Source of the DNA: Paracentrotus lividus
Lineage: Eukaryota; Echinodermata; Echinoidea; Camarodonta; Echinidae
Direction: 5' to 3'
NCBI GenBank assembly: GCA_940671915.1
Contig: CALNVZ010002974.1
Location: 38,892,799 to 38,956,798 of the forward strand
DNA length: 64,000 bases
The notes under the pieces: generated by a model
The model's database searches: none
The model's input: only the letters and a program-made list of their open reading frames with translations
Told to the model about the DNA's origin: nothing
Program-made: the position numbers and the translations under genes
Shown here: one piece after another, positions 22,045-34,164 of the stretch
How the letters are laid out: each line of letters starts with the position of its first letter
Position numbering within the stretch: the first letter of the stretch is position 1

Positions 22045-25000
22045 TATTACTTGAGATATTTCAGATTAAACAAGTGCAGATTTGGCTTTATCCCTTAGCA
22101 TTGATCAGTTTCAGTTGCTATTTTACTTCATGTCTTGTGCTAAATCCTTGTAGTGTTTTAAACTTCACATGCGATTAAAGACTGCATTTATAGGTGCATG
22201 GGCCTGTCCTATATGCCTTTTGCATTTTTTTTTTTTTTTTTTGCATAATTAAGGAACGTGTGACATTTATTTGAATAGACTGAATTATGATTTTGGTTTT
22301 CCTGTATATTACAACAACAAACGTATTAATTCAGCTCAGTATTAGTATGTGTCATAAATGAATGTTGACATATTCTCTTTCTTACACATTGTGTGTTTGT
22401 ATGGAATCTCCCTTGAAATTTTACTTAAATATATTTTATTCTTCAATTTCAAATGTTAAGAATAACAAACTGTATTGTAGAAAAGTTCTAGGCTATTGAC
22501 ACCTACATTTATGACTTGTTACACTGTGTAGTACAGTAATGATAATGATAAACAGTTTTTATGTAGCGCAAATTACAATTAAGTCTCTAAGCATTCTGTC
22601 TCTAATACTCAGCCTAGCTAGGTGACCATAAGGAGTGCCAGAAGCATTCAAGGTATTTCTTCCTATACCAATGTACCTCACTTGAGCCAAGTGTTGCAAA
22701 TTTTTAGATTAATGTTGTGTAGTATTGTGTAGGTGAAGTCTTTATTCTGTACAAAAGAAAATAACTTAAAGATATTTGCACTTGCATTTGACTGTGTTTA
22801 AAAAGATATATGCAGCTTATAAACTGTTTTTTATCTTATCTATTTTGCAATCCAAGCTCAGTTATGTGCAAAGAAAACTTTAATGTACATGTATGTTCGT
22901 TGGCAATGTGGACAAATTAGAAATAATGAATGTTTTATCAACTTTTGCTTAGTGTTGAATGATAGTAAATTATAATAGATACTCAATCCATAAATGAGTA
23001 TATACAGCTATTGAAAGCAAAAATTATTAGACCTAGCTATTTTTCATAAGGTTTTTCATTCAGGTTTTTCATTTAGTGTTTTGGATCTTTGGATGCAAGA
23101 ACTTTAGCCAGTCAACAAGAGAGAATTTTTCGATTTCTTGAAACAATAATGGGCTGCAATGACAAGGGAGAAGAAAGCCTTATGAAAAAGAGTTTGATCT
23201 AATATTTTTTTTGAGCTGTATATGAGAGATTAGCAGTGACATTCATATATACTTTTTGAATCCTACTCAAACAGAATATATACAATTTAACGAGATTGTC
23301 AGGATAAAACTGTGTCGGATTTTCTGTTCATAGATGCTTCCTTTTCTTTTTTCTTTTTTTTTTGGTTCTGGTTTGTTTTGCCTTTTATTTATGTTTATTT
23401 TTCCTGTGCCATTCCATTAACTGTTTCAACTTTGATGTAGTTGGTTTGTCAGGGATTTCTGTTAACAGTAAAATGAAATGTGTTTTTTTTTTTCCCGCTC
23501 TCAGTGGAAAGGTGAACTTGATACACAACGCATCTTTCAGTAATTAAAATTTAAAATCAGTATTATTGGCTGCTAATGAACATAGTTTGTCTTCCACAAA
23601 CTCTCAAATTTGTATCACTATTTTACATTCCGATACCAAATCTGTGATGATTTACATACATGTAGTTCAAGTAATATTGAGATTACACTGTACCATCTTA
23701 TATTTTCAGAGTTCTTCCACTGTTATTGCTCCACTGAATAAATGAAGGGGCTCATTTTGAAATGTTATTGTATCACATTATCAGAATTCTAAATGTGTAT
23801 GCTCAACTTCATTGTACATACTATTTTTTAAATGTATATGTTTTTATATCCGTCTTGGGGGGGGGTGGGGGGCTCTTGATTGCATGGCTTATCTGTGAAT
23901 CATTTCTAATTTAATATTAATCTATTATTCAAAGTATATTAATATTAAAGATAACTATTTCCATTGTTATACATTATGGCATAACAATGGAAATAGGGAA
24001 CCAAAAATGGAATAATGTAATGTTTAGTTTATGATGAGTTACCATCTAAAATAAGTTGTATTATGGTTTGTGAAGGGATAATTGGTTATTGTTTTGAAAT
24101 TCTCTTTTATGTATTTTTTTATGAATTGAACTCAAAGATATATTTAAGGACTAATGTGCGTATCAGAAATGGTAATGTGTTAATTGGCGATTGCAAATGA
24201 TCTATTTTGATTATAAATATTATGTTTTAAATGAAGTAGATGAGGATACATAATTGGCACAACTCAATTTGCAACATTATTATGTGTTTATAATTATAAG
24301 TACAAGTAATTTGTATAAATTGTTAAGGGGTAGTATGCAGAATGAACTATTTTTTGTTGTCCAATCGAACATGCAACAAAAAACAACCAAAAAAAATCAT
24401 AATTATATGGTCACTTTCACTTTTTTTGTACATGCCTACTGAAGAAATGTTTGGGGGTGTGGCCCCTGATAATCAACAGATGTTATAAATCTATAATTCT
24501 AAGGTAAATAATTTTGTTAATTCTTGTGATAACTGTTACTTTCAAATTTACATCTATGAAGAAAGTATCATTCCATTTGAAATGTGAAAGGGATTTAGTA
24601 ACTTTCAAAAACAAGAGCAATTATATTAAGATTAATAAAATTATATTGTTCCAACAGTAACAACAAACTACTGAAAGTTTCAGATCAAGTGGAAGTCATT
24701 TACTACCTTAAAACAGTGTAACAAACAATGCCAAGCATACAGCCGAACACCAGAACCCTCTGCTGATAGCTCACCAGGCCGCTAGAGACGGGGGACTATA
24801 CAACAGGAAATGGGTGTGTGGAAAAGCACATGGTTTTATAAACCATCCGGCGTTGGTTTATAAAATTTGAGTATGAAATCATTGATATCTCGACGGTAAA
24901 GCAAGCAATTAGCTTGCAATTTTGAAGAGATACCAGACTGACCTAAGTGTTTATAATTATGTTGGCAAAATAAGCTCAATCGAATAAATGTGATTTGAAT

Positions 25001-25826
25001 ATCATTCAATGTTACTGCATCCCTTTAAGCCTTACTAAATTTGTCACTTGGAAGAAAAATCAATAATGTATAGAGTCTACTTCTAATATAACGAGTTGCT
25101 CAGGCCCAAGCCAATTACTTATTATTATAGAATCTTGCGATGCTGAACATAGAGACATTTGCACATGTATGAAATCAGGTATGGGAGAAGTGCCTTGCTA
25201 TATACAATATTTAAAAAAAAAAATCTTGTATATGTCCTCATTATACTGGTAATAGATTGTATTTACACAAAATATGATAAGATAAAAAATGAATGGCAAA
25301 CTATTATTAAGTACAATGATGGCAGCTGAGTCTTTCCTGTGTTTATGCCATATGTCTGACAATCCTGTTGTGTGAGTGAATTCCATTAATATAACAGTAC
25401 TGAATTGTTGATGTTTTTGTAATTTCTTATGAACCTGTATTCCTGTAATAAATGCACATTTTTACTGTTGAAGAAACTTTATCAATACAGAAATTTGTTT
25501 CATTTTCAAGAAAAAAAAACACAATTGTGACCTAAATCACTTGTACAAGTGATTCATTCTGAAAATAAAGGAATGAATTATGAGAGAGAGAGAGAGAGAG
25601 TATAGATTGAAATAAAAAATGGGAAGAAACTTTAGCATTTAGCATCTAACACAATGGGCGTTTCAGTAAAAATAAAGAAGATACTCCTTTAGAAATTGCA
25701 GTTTGGAAAGCATGGTATTATTTTTTTTTGGGGGGGGGGGAGGGTCCCGTGGTATTACAAATAAATTGGGAAAGTGTTTTTTTTTTAATGCAAAAATACT
25801 GTTGAAGAAATATCTATATGGAAATT

Positions 25827-25871
<45 letters not shown>

Positions 25872-26258
25872 ATATTTTAAATATGATATAAATTTGTTAA
25901 TAACTTGAAGTCATATTTATTTGGAGAATAAAGGAATGAATGGTAGAGTGAGAGAGAGAGTCTAAATTATTAACAACAGGGAGAAGACACAAAATAAAGC
26001 TTTTGATATTCAATTGGGAAAGTACAGTTTCATTCATCTCTATTCAAATCATCGTTTTTTCTTGTAACAATCTCACATTCGGTTTTTCTTTTGAAGATAA
26101 CTTTGATGACCCCATCAAGCAAATGAACTAACCCAAAACTTTTTGTAAGAATGGTGTTCAAACACGTTGCTCACGAAATGGCACGACACCACACACTGTG
26201 CATGCAGAGTAAGTGGAGCGAGAAAGGATGGCATTTCGGCGGTGATTTTGCAATAACA
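22045..26258. other. FBXO43 3' UTR and FBXO43-PSMF1 intergenic region
   Basis: AT-rich, with no recognised exon. Holds a short LINE-tail-like segment near 22555 (GTAGCGCAAAT), T and G runs near 22222, 23350 and 23857, an AATAATGTAATG-rich stretch, a hairpin near 24835-24860, (GA)n at 25582-25602 and (TA)n at 25830-25868. An AAAGGAATGAAT plus GAGAGAGAG segment near 25560-25605 is repeated near 25920-25965. The FBXO43 polyadenylation site was not fixed. Confidence 0.45.
25830..25868. repeat. (TA)n microsatellite
   Basis: Uninterrupted alternating TA of about 39 bp within the region upstream of PSMF1. Confidence 0.9.
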
Positions 26259-29200
26259 ATGGCGAATTTCCCAGGACTGGAGAGTCTCTTTGCCATCAAC
26301 GAATCGAATATTGTATCAAATTATGATGGATTGATTTGTTTTCTTCACTGGAATATAGTGAATAAAGGCTTCAAATGCGTGGGTCTTGGTGAAGATGTAA
26401 GTGACATGCTTTTCTATTGATAAAAAGAGGCATAACATGCAAACAGTTTTGTAGGTTGATAGTCCCGTGTGTGTTATTGAATGTAGGAACTTAAGTTAAG
26501 AATTACAACAAGTAAAATGTGATTACAAAAATGTGTTTAGACTAGAGTCTATATGGGTTGTGGATGTTGTTCATTGAGGAATTATTTTTCGAAAATGATG
26601 GCTATATCCGCCAATTTGTCTCCTCTCTGCTCGCTCACTGTGTACAAAGTCAATGGCGTGGAACGATGTCTCCGCCACTGACGAAATGAACGGGAGTGAA
26701 TAGACTGGTGACTTATAACCAGATTATGCCAAAATGACATTTTAATGATATATATTATTCAGTAGACTATGGTCACAACTTGGTAACTAACGTTAGAGTC
26801 GTGTGTGATTGAGTAAATTAGAATGATGACACTTCAATTGCCAAGACAGAGTGAGACTTGCTTGATTTGAATTTTTGAATTTGAATTTTTATTTTTTTTC
26901 AGACTCTTTTCATAATTTTCAAGAATATCATTTTGATATGTACCGTACATTATGGTAGGGGGTCCTAAAGTTATGCACATCTCAAATTATATACTCTGTG
27001 CTATGCCTTGCTATGAAGCCCCAAACAAACTTTTATTCTTTTATCTGTAATTCAGGTTTCTTTATCAAGTAAGAAGAGTGAGCTATTGCCCGCCCAGTGG
27101 AACAGCTCTCAAGAAGAGTATGTCATTCGATATGTACCTGATGATAGTGAAGACCAGAACATGCTGAAATGCATTGTAATGGGAGACACATTACTTGTCA
27201 ACTTTATGGTATGTGTTACGATATACAATACGATGTCTATATCATTATCAATGTAAGTTCGTAATAAACATGGTGTGGAACTGTAGTACTGCCCCCCCCC
27301 CCCTCCCCTCAGGTGGTCAACCATACGCGTATGCTCGTTCCCGATTTCTTTGTTAAAACTAAAAGGTATATTCAATGGGCTCATGTAGGAGGAAAAAAAA
27401 CCCTGAAAATCATTGAAATAGGGGTCTTTTAGCATATTTTCCCCTGACCTACTTTTAATTAGGGATAGTTTTCAATTCTTGGAGGAAAAGTCCGAAATAG
27501 AGTCTCGAATATAGGGGGAAATTTTGACACGGTTTCCCCTCCAAATTGGGGATCTCTAAGAATCTGGAACAAGCATACATGTATGGTTGACCGTCTGAGT
27601 GGGGGGGGGGGGGGCAGAAGTTCTGCTTGCTGAATTCTCCTTGTAACCTATCAATTTTTGCCCTACAAACCACATTGTTCAACAGAATGATATTTGGGGC
27701 TAATAGCTTTCAGAATAATCATGTTTGGAGAACCAGATTCAATAATATGAGGGTAAGATAAATGGGAATATTCTATAATGATTTGATAACGAAGTAGTCA
27801 TGTTGTAAAAGCAAACATTGAGAAAAAAAACAGATCCTGTTGAAAACCAGGAACTAGTGTAATTGACAGAATCTAAGCTAAATGCACAATCTCCACTCCC
27901 TTAGGAGCATTCCAGTTGGTTGTCAATTAGTTAACTTACACTTTCTTCTCTTTCTCTCGCCCTTTTTTTTCCAGAGACTGAAGGATGAGAAAGTGAGTAG
28001 TCTGTCACTTGATGTAGATCAGTATATCAACAGAGAACATCTCAAAGATTTTGATCGGTAGGTCAGGTGGCATTTATCCTTGCTATGAAAAAGGATGGAG
28101 AATTCAAATTTTCATTCTTCTAATTTTTCTCCAGTTTGGTAGCATGGATACTATAAAAGAAGAAGAAAAATTATAATGGTTTGAAGAATTTATTTCCTCA
28201 CTGAAAACAAAAGAAGAAGATAAATGTATAGCATACAATATTTGCATTTATATAGCGCTCATTACTGAAGTATCACAGCGCTTTACATCATAAACATATT
28301 ATATAGGAACATTAATAACAAAACAAATTACGAACTAATAAACGGCGTACTAAAGGCACCCTTATATGTGATTTGCAATAGCGCCATCTTTCGGTGGAAG
28401 ACTCACAAAAATTTTAGACCGTGAATCCTAAAACCAAAAAATTCTCAAGGGAAAATGGAAAGGGGTGGAAAGTGGCCTTTTCGGATAATTTACTCTCTCT
28501 GCTGGCCGGTAATCCAGCCTATCGGGTTCAAAGGGTTAAGGGAATTCTGGAACTGAAGGAGAGAAGGCTAAGTCCATATATTGAGGGGGAGGTTTTTTTT
28601 TTTTAATGGTAATATACAAAGACATATAGAATTGAACGTTTTATCTTCCAATATTCAAGTCTATAGAATAAGATCATGTCATCCATGAGTTGTTAATTTA
28701 ATTCTTTTTCCAGTGTGTACAAAGACAAAGCCCTTCTCCACCAGCTGATTAATGATGATCTGATAGCACCATTGAACAAGAGTCAAACCACCTCTGGAGC
28801 ACAATCGAGCAGGCGGTCTGAAGCAAATCAGAGGCAGGGTAGGGAGAGGGAGACAGAACCCCTGAGAGATACTGACCCACTCAGGGACACAGACCCCCTA
28901 AGAATACCCCCTAGACTCCCAGGACAGGCTGGTCGTCCAGAATGGTGAGCAAACTTTTAAAAATAAAGTCATTTACAGAAGATGAAGTCTATGTTTAAGC
29001 TCCGAAACGCTTCTATATTTTAAAAGTTCTTGTTTATTTTTAAAGGCCTTGAAGGTGCTCTATAATTAGCTTTTGTTGCCTTTTATAAAAACAAAAAAAT
29101 TCCCTCTAATATTAAATGTAGTTTAATATTACACTGTTGGTGCTTTGGTGAATAATATTTAGGCTAACGTCTATCCATAATTTACCTTTTTATTGCCTTT

Positions 29201-30816
29201 ATCTGCAAATCTGCTAATCTGAACCTTCTTCTGATCAATAATTCACCTTTGAACTTTAATAATCATTAAAGGCATAAATAATTATTTGACTGTTAAAACT
29301 GTAACTGATAGAAATGTAACACAAGGTAGCAGCTTGTTTCCATAAAGGTCTAGTTTTCTTATACACCAAGTCCCGAAAGACTGCATTGCATTAAGTAAAT
29401 TTTGCACCCCTATCCCACACCAGACTGGAAATACATACACTAAATGGTGTAAACACCATGAAATGTAGTGCCCCAAATAGCGATTTAAGCTGAGAACACC
29501 CTTACGTTGATGAAAATTGCTATAGAAGATGAAAACACTCCTAAACGTCAACGACGCCAGAAGGCTGAAAACAGACCCTTTTTTGATGCTTTTTGGGGAC
29601 GTGAATGTGTAGCACATCTTGTGGTGTGTGACCCCTCTGGCACCAAGCATTCATGATAAGTGCTACAATATTCATCTATTCTCTATAGGGGACAACCTTC
29701 CGACCCATTTGCTGTTGGCCGAGATGACCTAGATCCCTTTGGACATGGAGGTGGAGGAGGTGGGATGTTAATGGATCCATTCAGAGGAGGTATGCCTCAT
29801 GGAGGCATTGATGCGGGTATTGGAATGCCTGGAGGAAGACTACCAAGGTAAAGAAAAATATGTTAAAATTTGGGTAGAAATACATGCTATTTATTCAATT
29901 CATACTCCTTAAAGAGCTGGGGTAATGGGCTTTCCTGGGGAGTGGATCATAATTTGCTGACCCCAGAATTTTTGAAAAACACTGGAAATACCTTGAAGCT
30001 AAATTTCTGGCCCACAGTAAAACAATCTGTCCACTATGGACAGCTTCGGGCATTATCGGGCTACGGAAAGTGAGATTTATTGAATTTACCAGATTGAGCG
30101 ATGGATGGAATATACAATGCATTACATAAGGTCTGGCAGTGGTGATAAAAATCAGGTGATGGAAAACACCTGTTACTGAGTAAGCATCCATGGTATTAAA
30201 TTACCCATGGAAGCTCACTACTCACTGCCTTTAAAGTTCATTTAGCAATGGAAACTCCTTTTTCAAACATAAATTACCTGCCATAAATATTCAAATTGAA
30301 TGACACGCACCATTAAAAGCAATCCAACCACAGCTAACTTCCATATGGCCGTTATGTGAAACTAGTATTATGAAGGGTTGGATTTTTCAAAATAAATGTA
30401 GTTTAATTTGTGATTGAATATCTTGACATTTTTATGTTTTGCAAAGAAAATATGTGGATGATTGCAATATATCCATTTTTTAAGGTATAATGTTGAGAAG
30501 TCTAGGGAAACGCTGAAATGTTCTTGGGTATTATTGCTTGACATTCATTCCAATAGATGTTAATTGTACAAAAACAAATGTAATAATAATAATAAGAATA
30601 GGAAACATTTTATTTTATCCTATTCTATTAAATTTGCTAGTTACCCGGTATTTCTTCTTTTCTTTGTGCAGAGGTGCAGTACCGCCTGGAGCCCGATTTG
30701 ACCCGATTGGCCCTCCCCGACCTGGTGGACCGGGAGGGGGCCCACAAGGAGGGTTCGATGGGGGTCCAGATCCAGATCACCTTCCCCCTCCTGGCTATGA
30801 TGATATGTTCATGTGA
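26259..30816 (+). CDS. PSMF1: Proteasome inhibitor PI31 subunit
   Basis: Six coding exons: 26259-26396, 27056-27208, 27975-28057, 28714-28944, 29689-29847 and 30672-30816. They join in frame to about 302 residues; the human protein has 271. PI31 binds the 20S proteasome core, inhibits it in vitro and acts as an adaptor for proteasome assembly and transport. The N-terminal FP domain shows PGLESLFA, ICFLHWNIV, KKSELLPAQW and EYVIRY. The proline/glycine-rich C-terminal half carries DPLRIPP, DPFAVGRDDLDPFG and the terminal PPGARFDPIGPP then DHLPPPGYDDMFM, all matching vertebrate PI31. The start is the methionine of MANFPGLESLFA, which aligns with human MAGLEVLFA; an upstream in-frame ATG at 26151 is judged to be 5' UTR. 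Exon 4 encodes a tandem DTDPLR repeat before DPLRIPP, which has a single DPLR in human. Confidence 0.95.
27289..27617. mobile_element. Foldback element in PSMF1 intron 2
   Basis: The left arm is CTG, a C run, CAGGTGGTCAACCATACGC and ATGCTCGTTCC (27289-27351). The right arm is its complement, with GGAACAAGCATACATG, TATGGTTGACCGTCTGAG and a G run ending CAG (27565-27617). About 210 bp lies between the arms. It begins about 80 bp past the exon 2 donor. The C and G runs sit at the outer ends, so they are part of the element. Confidence 0.8.
28240..28315 (+). repeat. LINE-tail-like fragment (ATAGCGC)
   Basis: Contains TTTATATAGCGCTCATTA and CACAGCGCTTTACATCATAA. Similar ATAGCGC/GCGCTTT segments end the LINE at 39330-39965 (minus) and recur near 22555 and 50765. 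It is probably a short 3' remnant of the same retrotransposon family, in PSMF1 intron 3. Confidence 0.5.
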
Positions 30817-31295
30817 AAGGATTGTTGGATTATTAGGGGGAGGGGCCACAAGGATCATTTGATGGGGATGCAGATCACTTCCCCCCTCCTGGCTACAATG
30901 ATGATATGTTCATGTGAAAGACATTGGATCTAGATCACCTTCCCCCTCCTGGCTATGATTATGTTCGTGTAAAAAGGAATTGTTAGATCAGGAGGGGGGG
31001 GGGTGGGGGCGCTGGGGAATGGGGTCAAGATCTAGGTCATCTCCCTGCTGGATACCATGATGATAATTTTCATGTGAAAGACCGATCCAGATCACCTAGC
31101 CCCACCCCCCCCCTTCCTGGCTACAATGATGATATTTTCATGTGAAAGACATTGGATCTAGATCACCCCCCCCCCTTCCTGGCTTCAATGATGACATTTT
31201 CATGTGAAAGAATTGTTGGAGCAGGAGGGGCTCACAAAGAGGGTTCGAGGGAGATTGACATCACCTACCCAACATGATATGTTCATGAATCAGAC
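30817..31295 (+). repeat. Decayed tandem copies of the PSMF1 3' coding end
   Basis: After the real stop, the segment encoding the last residues (GATCCAGATCACCTTCCCCC, then CTGGCTATGATGATATG, TTCATGTGAAAG) recurs about five to six times with growing divergence, at about 30860-30920, 30926-30975, 31030-31080, 31083-31150, 31155-31215 and 31255-31290. Some copies keep the ATGTGA stop context, and some have gained C or G runs. They are downstream of the stop and do not extend the protein. They look like tandem duplications of the terminal exon within the 3' UTR. Confidence 0.85.
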
Positions 31296-31764
31296 TTGAC
31301 GATTTCTTGGACGTTTTTGCTTGCCTTTCAGTTAGCCTTCAGTTGGCTGTGCAATCTGTCAACATAGACTTTTTTTGAAGAATGAATCATCTTAAGACAC
31401 ATGTTGGAGGATGACAGAAAACTAAATGTCTCTCTAACAATGGGTGAACATGGACTTGAATGTATGATCTGAGAAACATCATATGATTCTTTGGTTTGTA
31501 AAACTAAATATTAATCTTGTATACAATGTACATGTATGTTGATATTATTGTCTCTACCCACATGTATATGTCTAGCTGTGTTGTGTTGTACTGTATTTGT
31601 AGTTTGACTTATTTGTTTTGATACATGCTCCATGTATTTATCTTATTGGAGAATAAATATCTTGTATAGAAAAACTCAACTATAAAATACAAAACATGAT
31701 TGTAATCAAAATAGAGTGAATTTGAACAGTGAAGGAAATGGACCAGGAACTTATAATATGAAAA
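31296..31764 (+). other. PSMF1 3' UTR, probable end
   Basis: Plus-strand AATAAA occurs near 31651 (GAGAATAAATATC), a plausible polyadenylation signal about 840 bases after the stop. No other gene was recognised here. Confidence 0.4.
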
Positions 31765-31854
31765 AATGAGCAAAGAAGTTGGGGGTCCATCGAAATTCGA
31801 ACCTGAGACTTCCTGATTACTATACAAGTGCTCTACCAACTTTTCAATGCTCAA
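31765..31854 (-). mobile_element. tRNA-like element with terminal inverted repeats, copy 2
   Basis: On the minus strand it reads GTTGGTAGAGC, then TATAGTAATCAGGAAGTC and the B-box AGGTTCGAATTTC. The core matches the element at 4692-4816 (shared TAGTAATCAGGA and GGTTCGAAT). The left half of the D arm is missing. The ends TGAGCAAAGAAGTTGG and CCAACTTTTCAATGCTCA form a stem of about 16 bp. Confidence 0.7.
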
Positions 31855-32501
31855 GTGATCAAAAGCTATAGAAACCTGGCATAAACCAGAAGGATAAATC
31901 ATATTTGGGGATATATGCAAGGGAGATTGTGTTCCTTAGTATGAAATGATTACTGGAGCAGTAACAACCTCAATTATGGTATTACTAAATGATATATTTT
32001 ATCCCTTTTCAATCAACTGTCAGCAAGTTCATACATGTTATGCTCTTTATAGATCAAGCGTTGATGCATTTAAAGAGGTGATATTCACTTCTAAATTGTA
32101 TAAACATTTTTTTATTTTTTTTATTAACAATGCAAGGATGGAAAAAATAATTCTCCAGCCATCAAAGCAAACTTAGACTGAATTTGTTCTTTATATAAAA
32201 AAATGCCTAATGTGTAAAAGAAAAAATATATATTTGACCTATGAGGTCTCTATATTCCAAGTTTATTTTGATGAATACAATTTGTCATTGTTTTGTTGTT
32301 CATTGTTACTGTGATTGTTGACATATGAAGATTTTTTTTTGCATGATGAGTATTTTAAACTTTTGAGCCAGTTTCTCTTGAAATTAAATTGCAAAATCAA
32401 ACATAAACAAAACCAATGTTACTTCATCTTCTTTACCTCTGCCTTATCACCAGTAACTCTAGAAATTGACCTATGTCCTACATACACCAAACCCTAGTTA
32501 G

Positions 32502-32588
32502 TGTTCAAGGATAATTACCCCCAGGCAGTTACCCATACTGAAAGCTCTAAACCTAACCCTAAATCTGGTTACAGGGGTAGTTGTCCTG
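32502..32588. repeat. TTACCCC/GTAGTTGTCC element, copy 1
   Basis: It reads GTTCAAGGATAATTACCCCC, then CTAAACCTAACCCTAAA, then GGGGTAGTTGTCCTG. A related, longer copy with clearer inverted ends lies at 36814-36967. The telomere-like CTAACCCTAA belongs to this element. Confidence 0.55.
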
Positions 32589-32746
32589 GGCGGTGTTTCA
32601 CCAAATCGTTCGTAAGTTACGAATGACTTTACGAACGACCGGTGATCAGTTCTTACGTTAAATCATAAGGCATGTGATTAGTATAGCACACGAGAACATG
32701 TTTGAGTTGTTTGTATCTTTAAGAATAACCTGTTGAAACACCACCC
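32588..32746. mobile_element. GTTTCACCAA-ended MITE, copy 1
   Basis: The ends are GGGCGGTGTTTCACCAAATC and the inverse TTGAAACACCACCC. The interior has ACGAATGACTTTACGAACGA and GTGATCAGTTCTTA. A second copy with the same interior motifs lies at 52604-52766 in a PTP4A intron. It is about 160 bp and non-coding. Confidence 0.8.
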
Positions 32747-34160
32747 AGATATGCTTTAATTTGATTGTCTTCTTATGGTGATACATCAAATCATCAAATC
32801 TTAAGCTCACGTCTCAATTGGTTCGGGAGATATCGCGATAACAAAGCTTATACCTGAAATATCCCAAGTTGACCTCTTTATGATTGTGGTGATACATTGT
32901 GTCATTAATTTTAAAGTTCTTATGTCAAGTAGTGTGTGAGATTCCATATTGATAACATACAACGTGGGATGATCAATTAAAGTGAAGCTATTGTTCTGGT
33001 CATGACATTGAAATGTGGTATACACTGTTTAAAAGTGATTTGGAAAGGTTGATAACAGTTCACCTAAGTATTAATTTGTGCTGTGAGGTTTTGGAATTGC
33101 CAAAATGATAAGAAATTAATCCAATTCAGATTTGAGTCACATGGTCTTACACAGAAATGCATGTAACACAAAAAAGTTGGGGACTGAAACATATCAGCTT
33201 TTTGGTATACTGTGGGTCATATTATGACTAATAGGGCAATTGAGGAGCAATCTTTTATTGTACGTGGAGCTATTTATTATGATACTCTTCCCAAATAGCA
33301 TGAAAAGAACAGGAAAGCTCACAAAAATTTTCGCCATCTCCTCACCACCTCCCCACTACACTAGATTCCCTTTAACGCAGATTAAGAGGAAATGGAAGAG
33401 AGAAAGTAGAAGATATAATATGGTCTAGAGCAAGAGTAATTGCACGCTGCCAACAGTAATTGTCTTATTTCAGGAATCAACTAAGCTTGAATGGCTTCTC
33501 CTAATATCAAAATAACAATATATGACATATCCACAGAATAGACGATGCTTTTCATGGCAGATGCTTGAGCATGATTAACCCTGAGCAACAACCTTGGCTA
33601 TTCTGAGAGATGCATTGTTTTCTTGCCCATTAATCTGCAAGATCCCCCATCTAAATGCATGGGGAGACATGACCGCAGCCATTTTCTTGACCATACGACA
33701 TACCTGGCAAAGTCGTATATACATGCACAAAGCTTTTTATATAGTTGGAAAGACTTTGATTTATATATACAATGTATAGATTAAAACTTTACTTGTGTAT
33801 TCAGGTTGCATTCTGACAGCAGAGGATAATGGCATGTTTATGGAATTTAATCATTGCACTCACGTGAAAAAGAGGCATCCATATCCATAAATTTGAATAT
33901 ATTTACTTAACCAAATTGTTAAAACGATTTCACCTGGTAAGTCACACTACCAAGAAAATGGCATTGCCCATGCCCTACTGAGAAACTGTACATTATGCTA
34001 AGAATACACATGTATCTTCCTTTATGTCTCTCTTTAGTTTAGCAGTGACCGATCCAGAGGGACCAAAATTCAAAATTGAAATTCAAAATGTGAGAGCTGG
34101 CCCACAAAATACTTGATTTTAGGCATTTTTTTTTCCTTCTAATTAATGGGCCTGGATCCA
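32747..34160. other. Intergenic; one dispersed repeat
   Basis: 33045-33260 is a second copy of the dispersed repeat at 12585-12790. The rest is AT-rich with no recognised exon; 33420-34160 shows nothing specific. Confidence 0.5.
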
Positions 34161-34164
34161 CACT

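Noticed and set aside
26151..26258. An upstream ATG extending PSMF1 by 36 residues
   Set aside because: PI31 orthologues begin at MANFPGLESLFA-like sequence; the extension has no counterpart and is better read as 5' UTR, though it is in frame.
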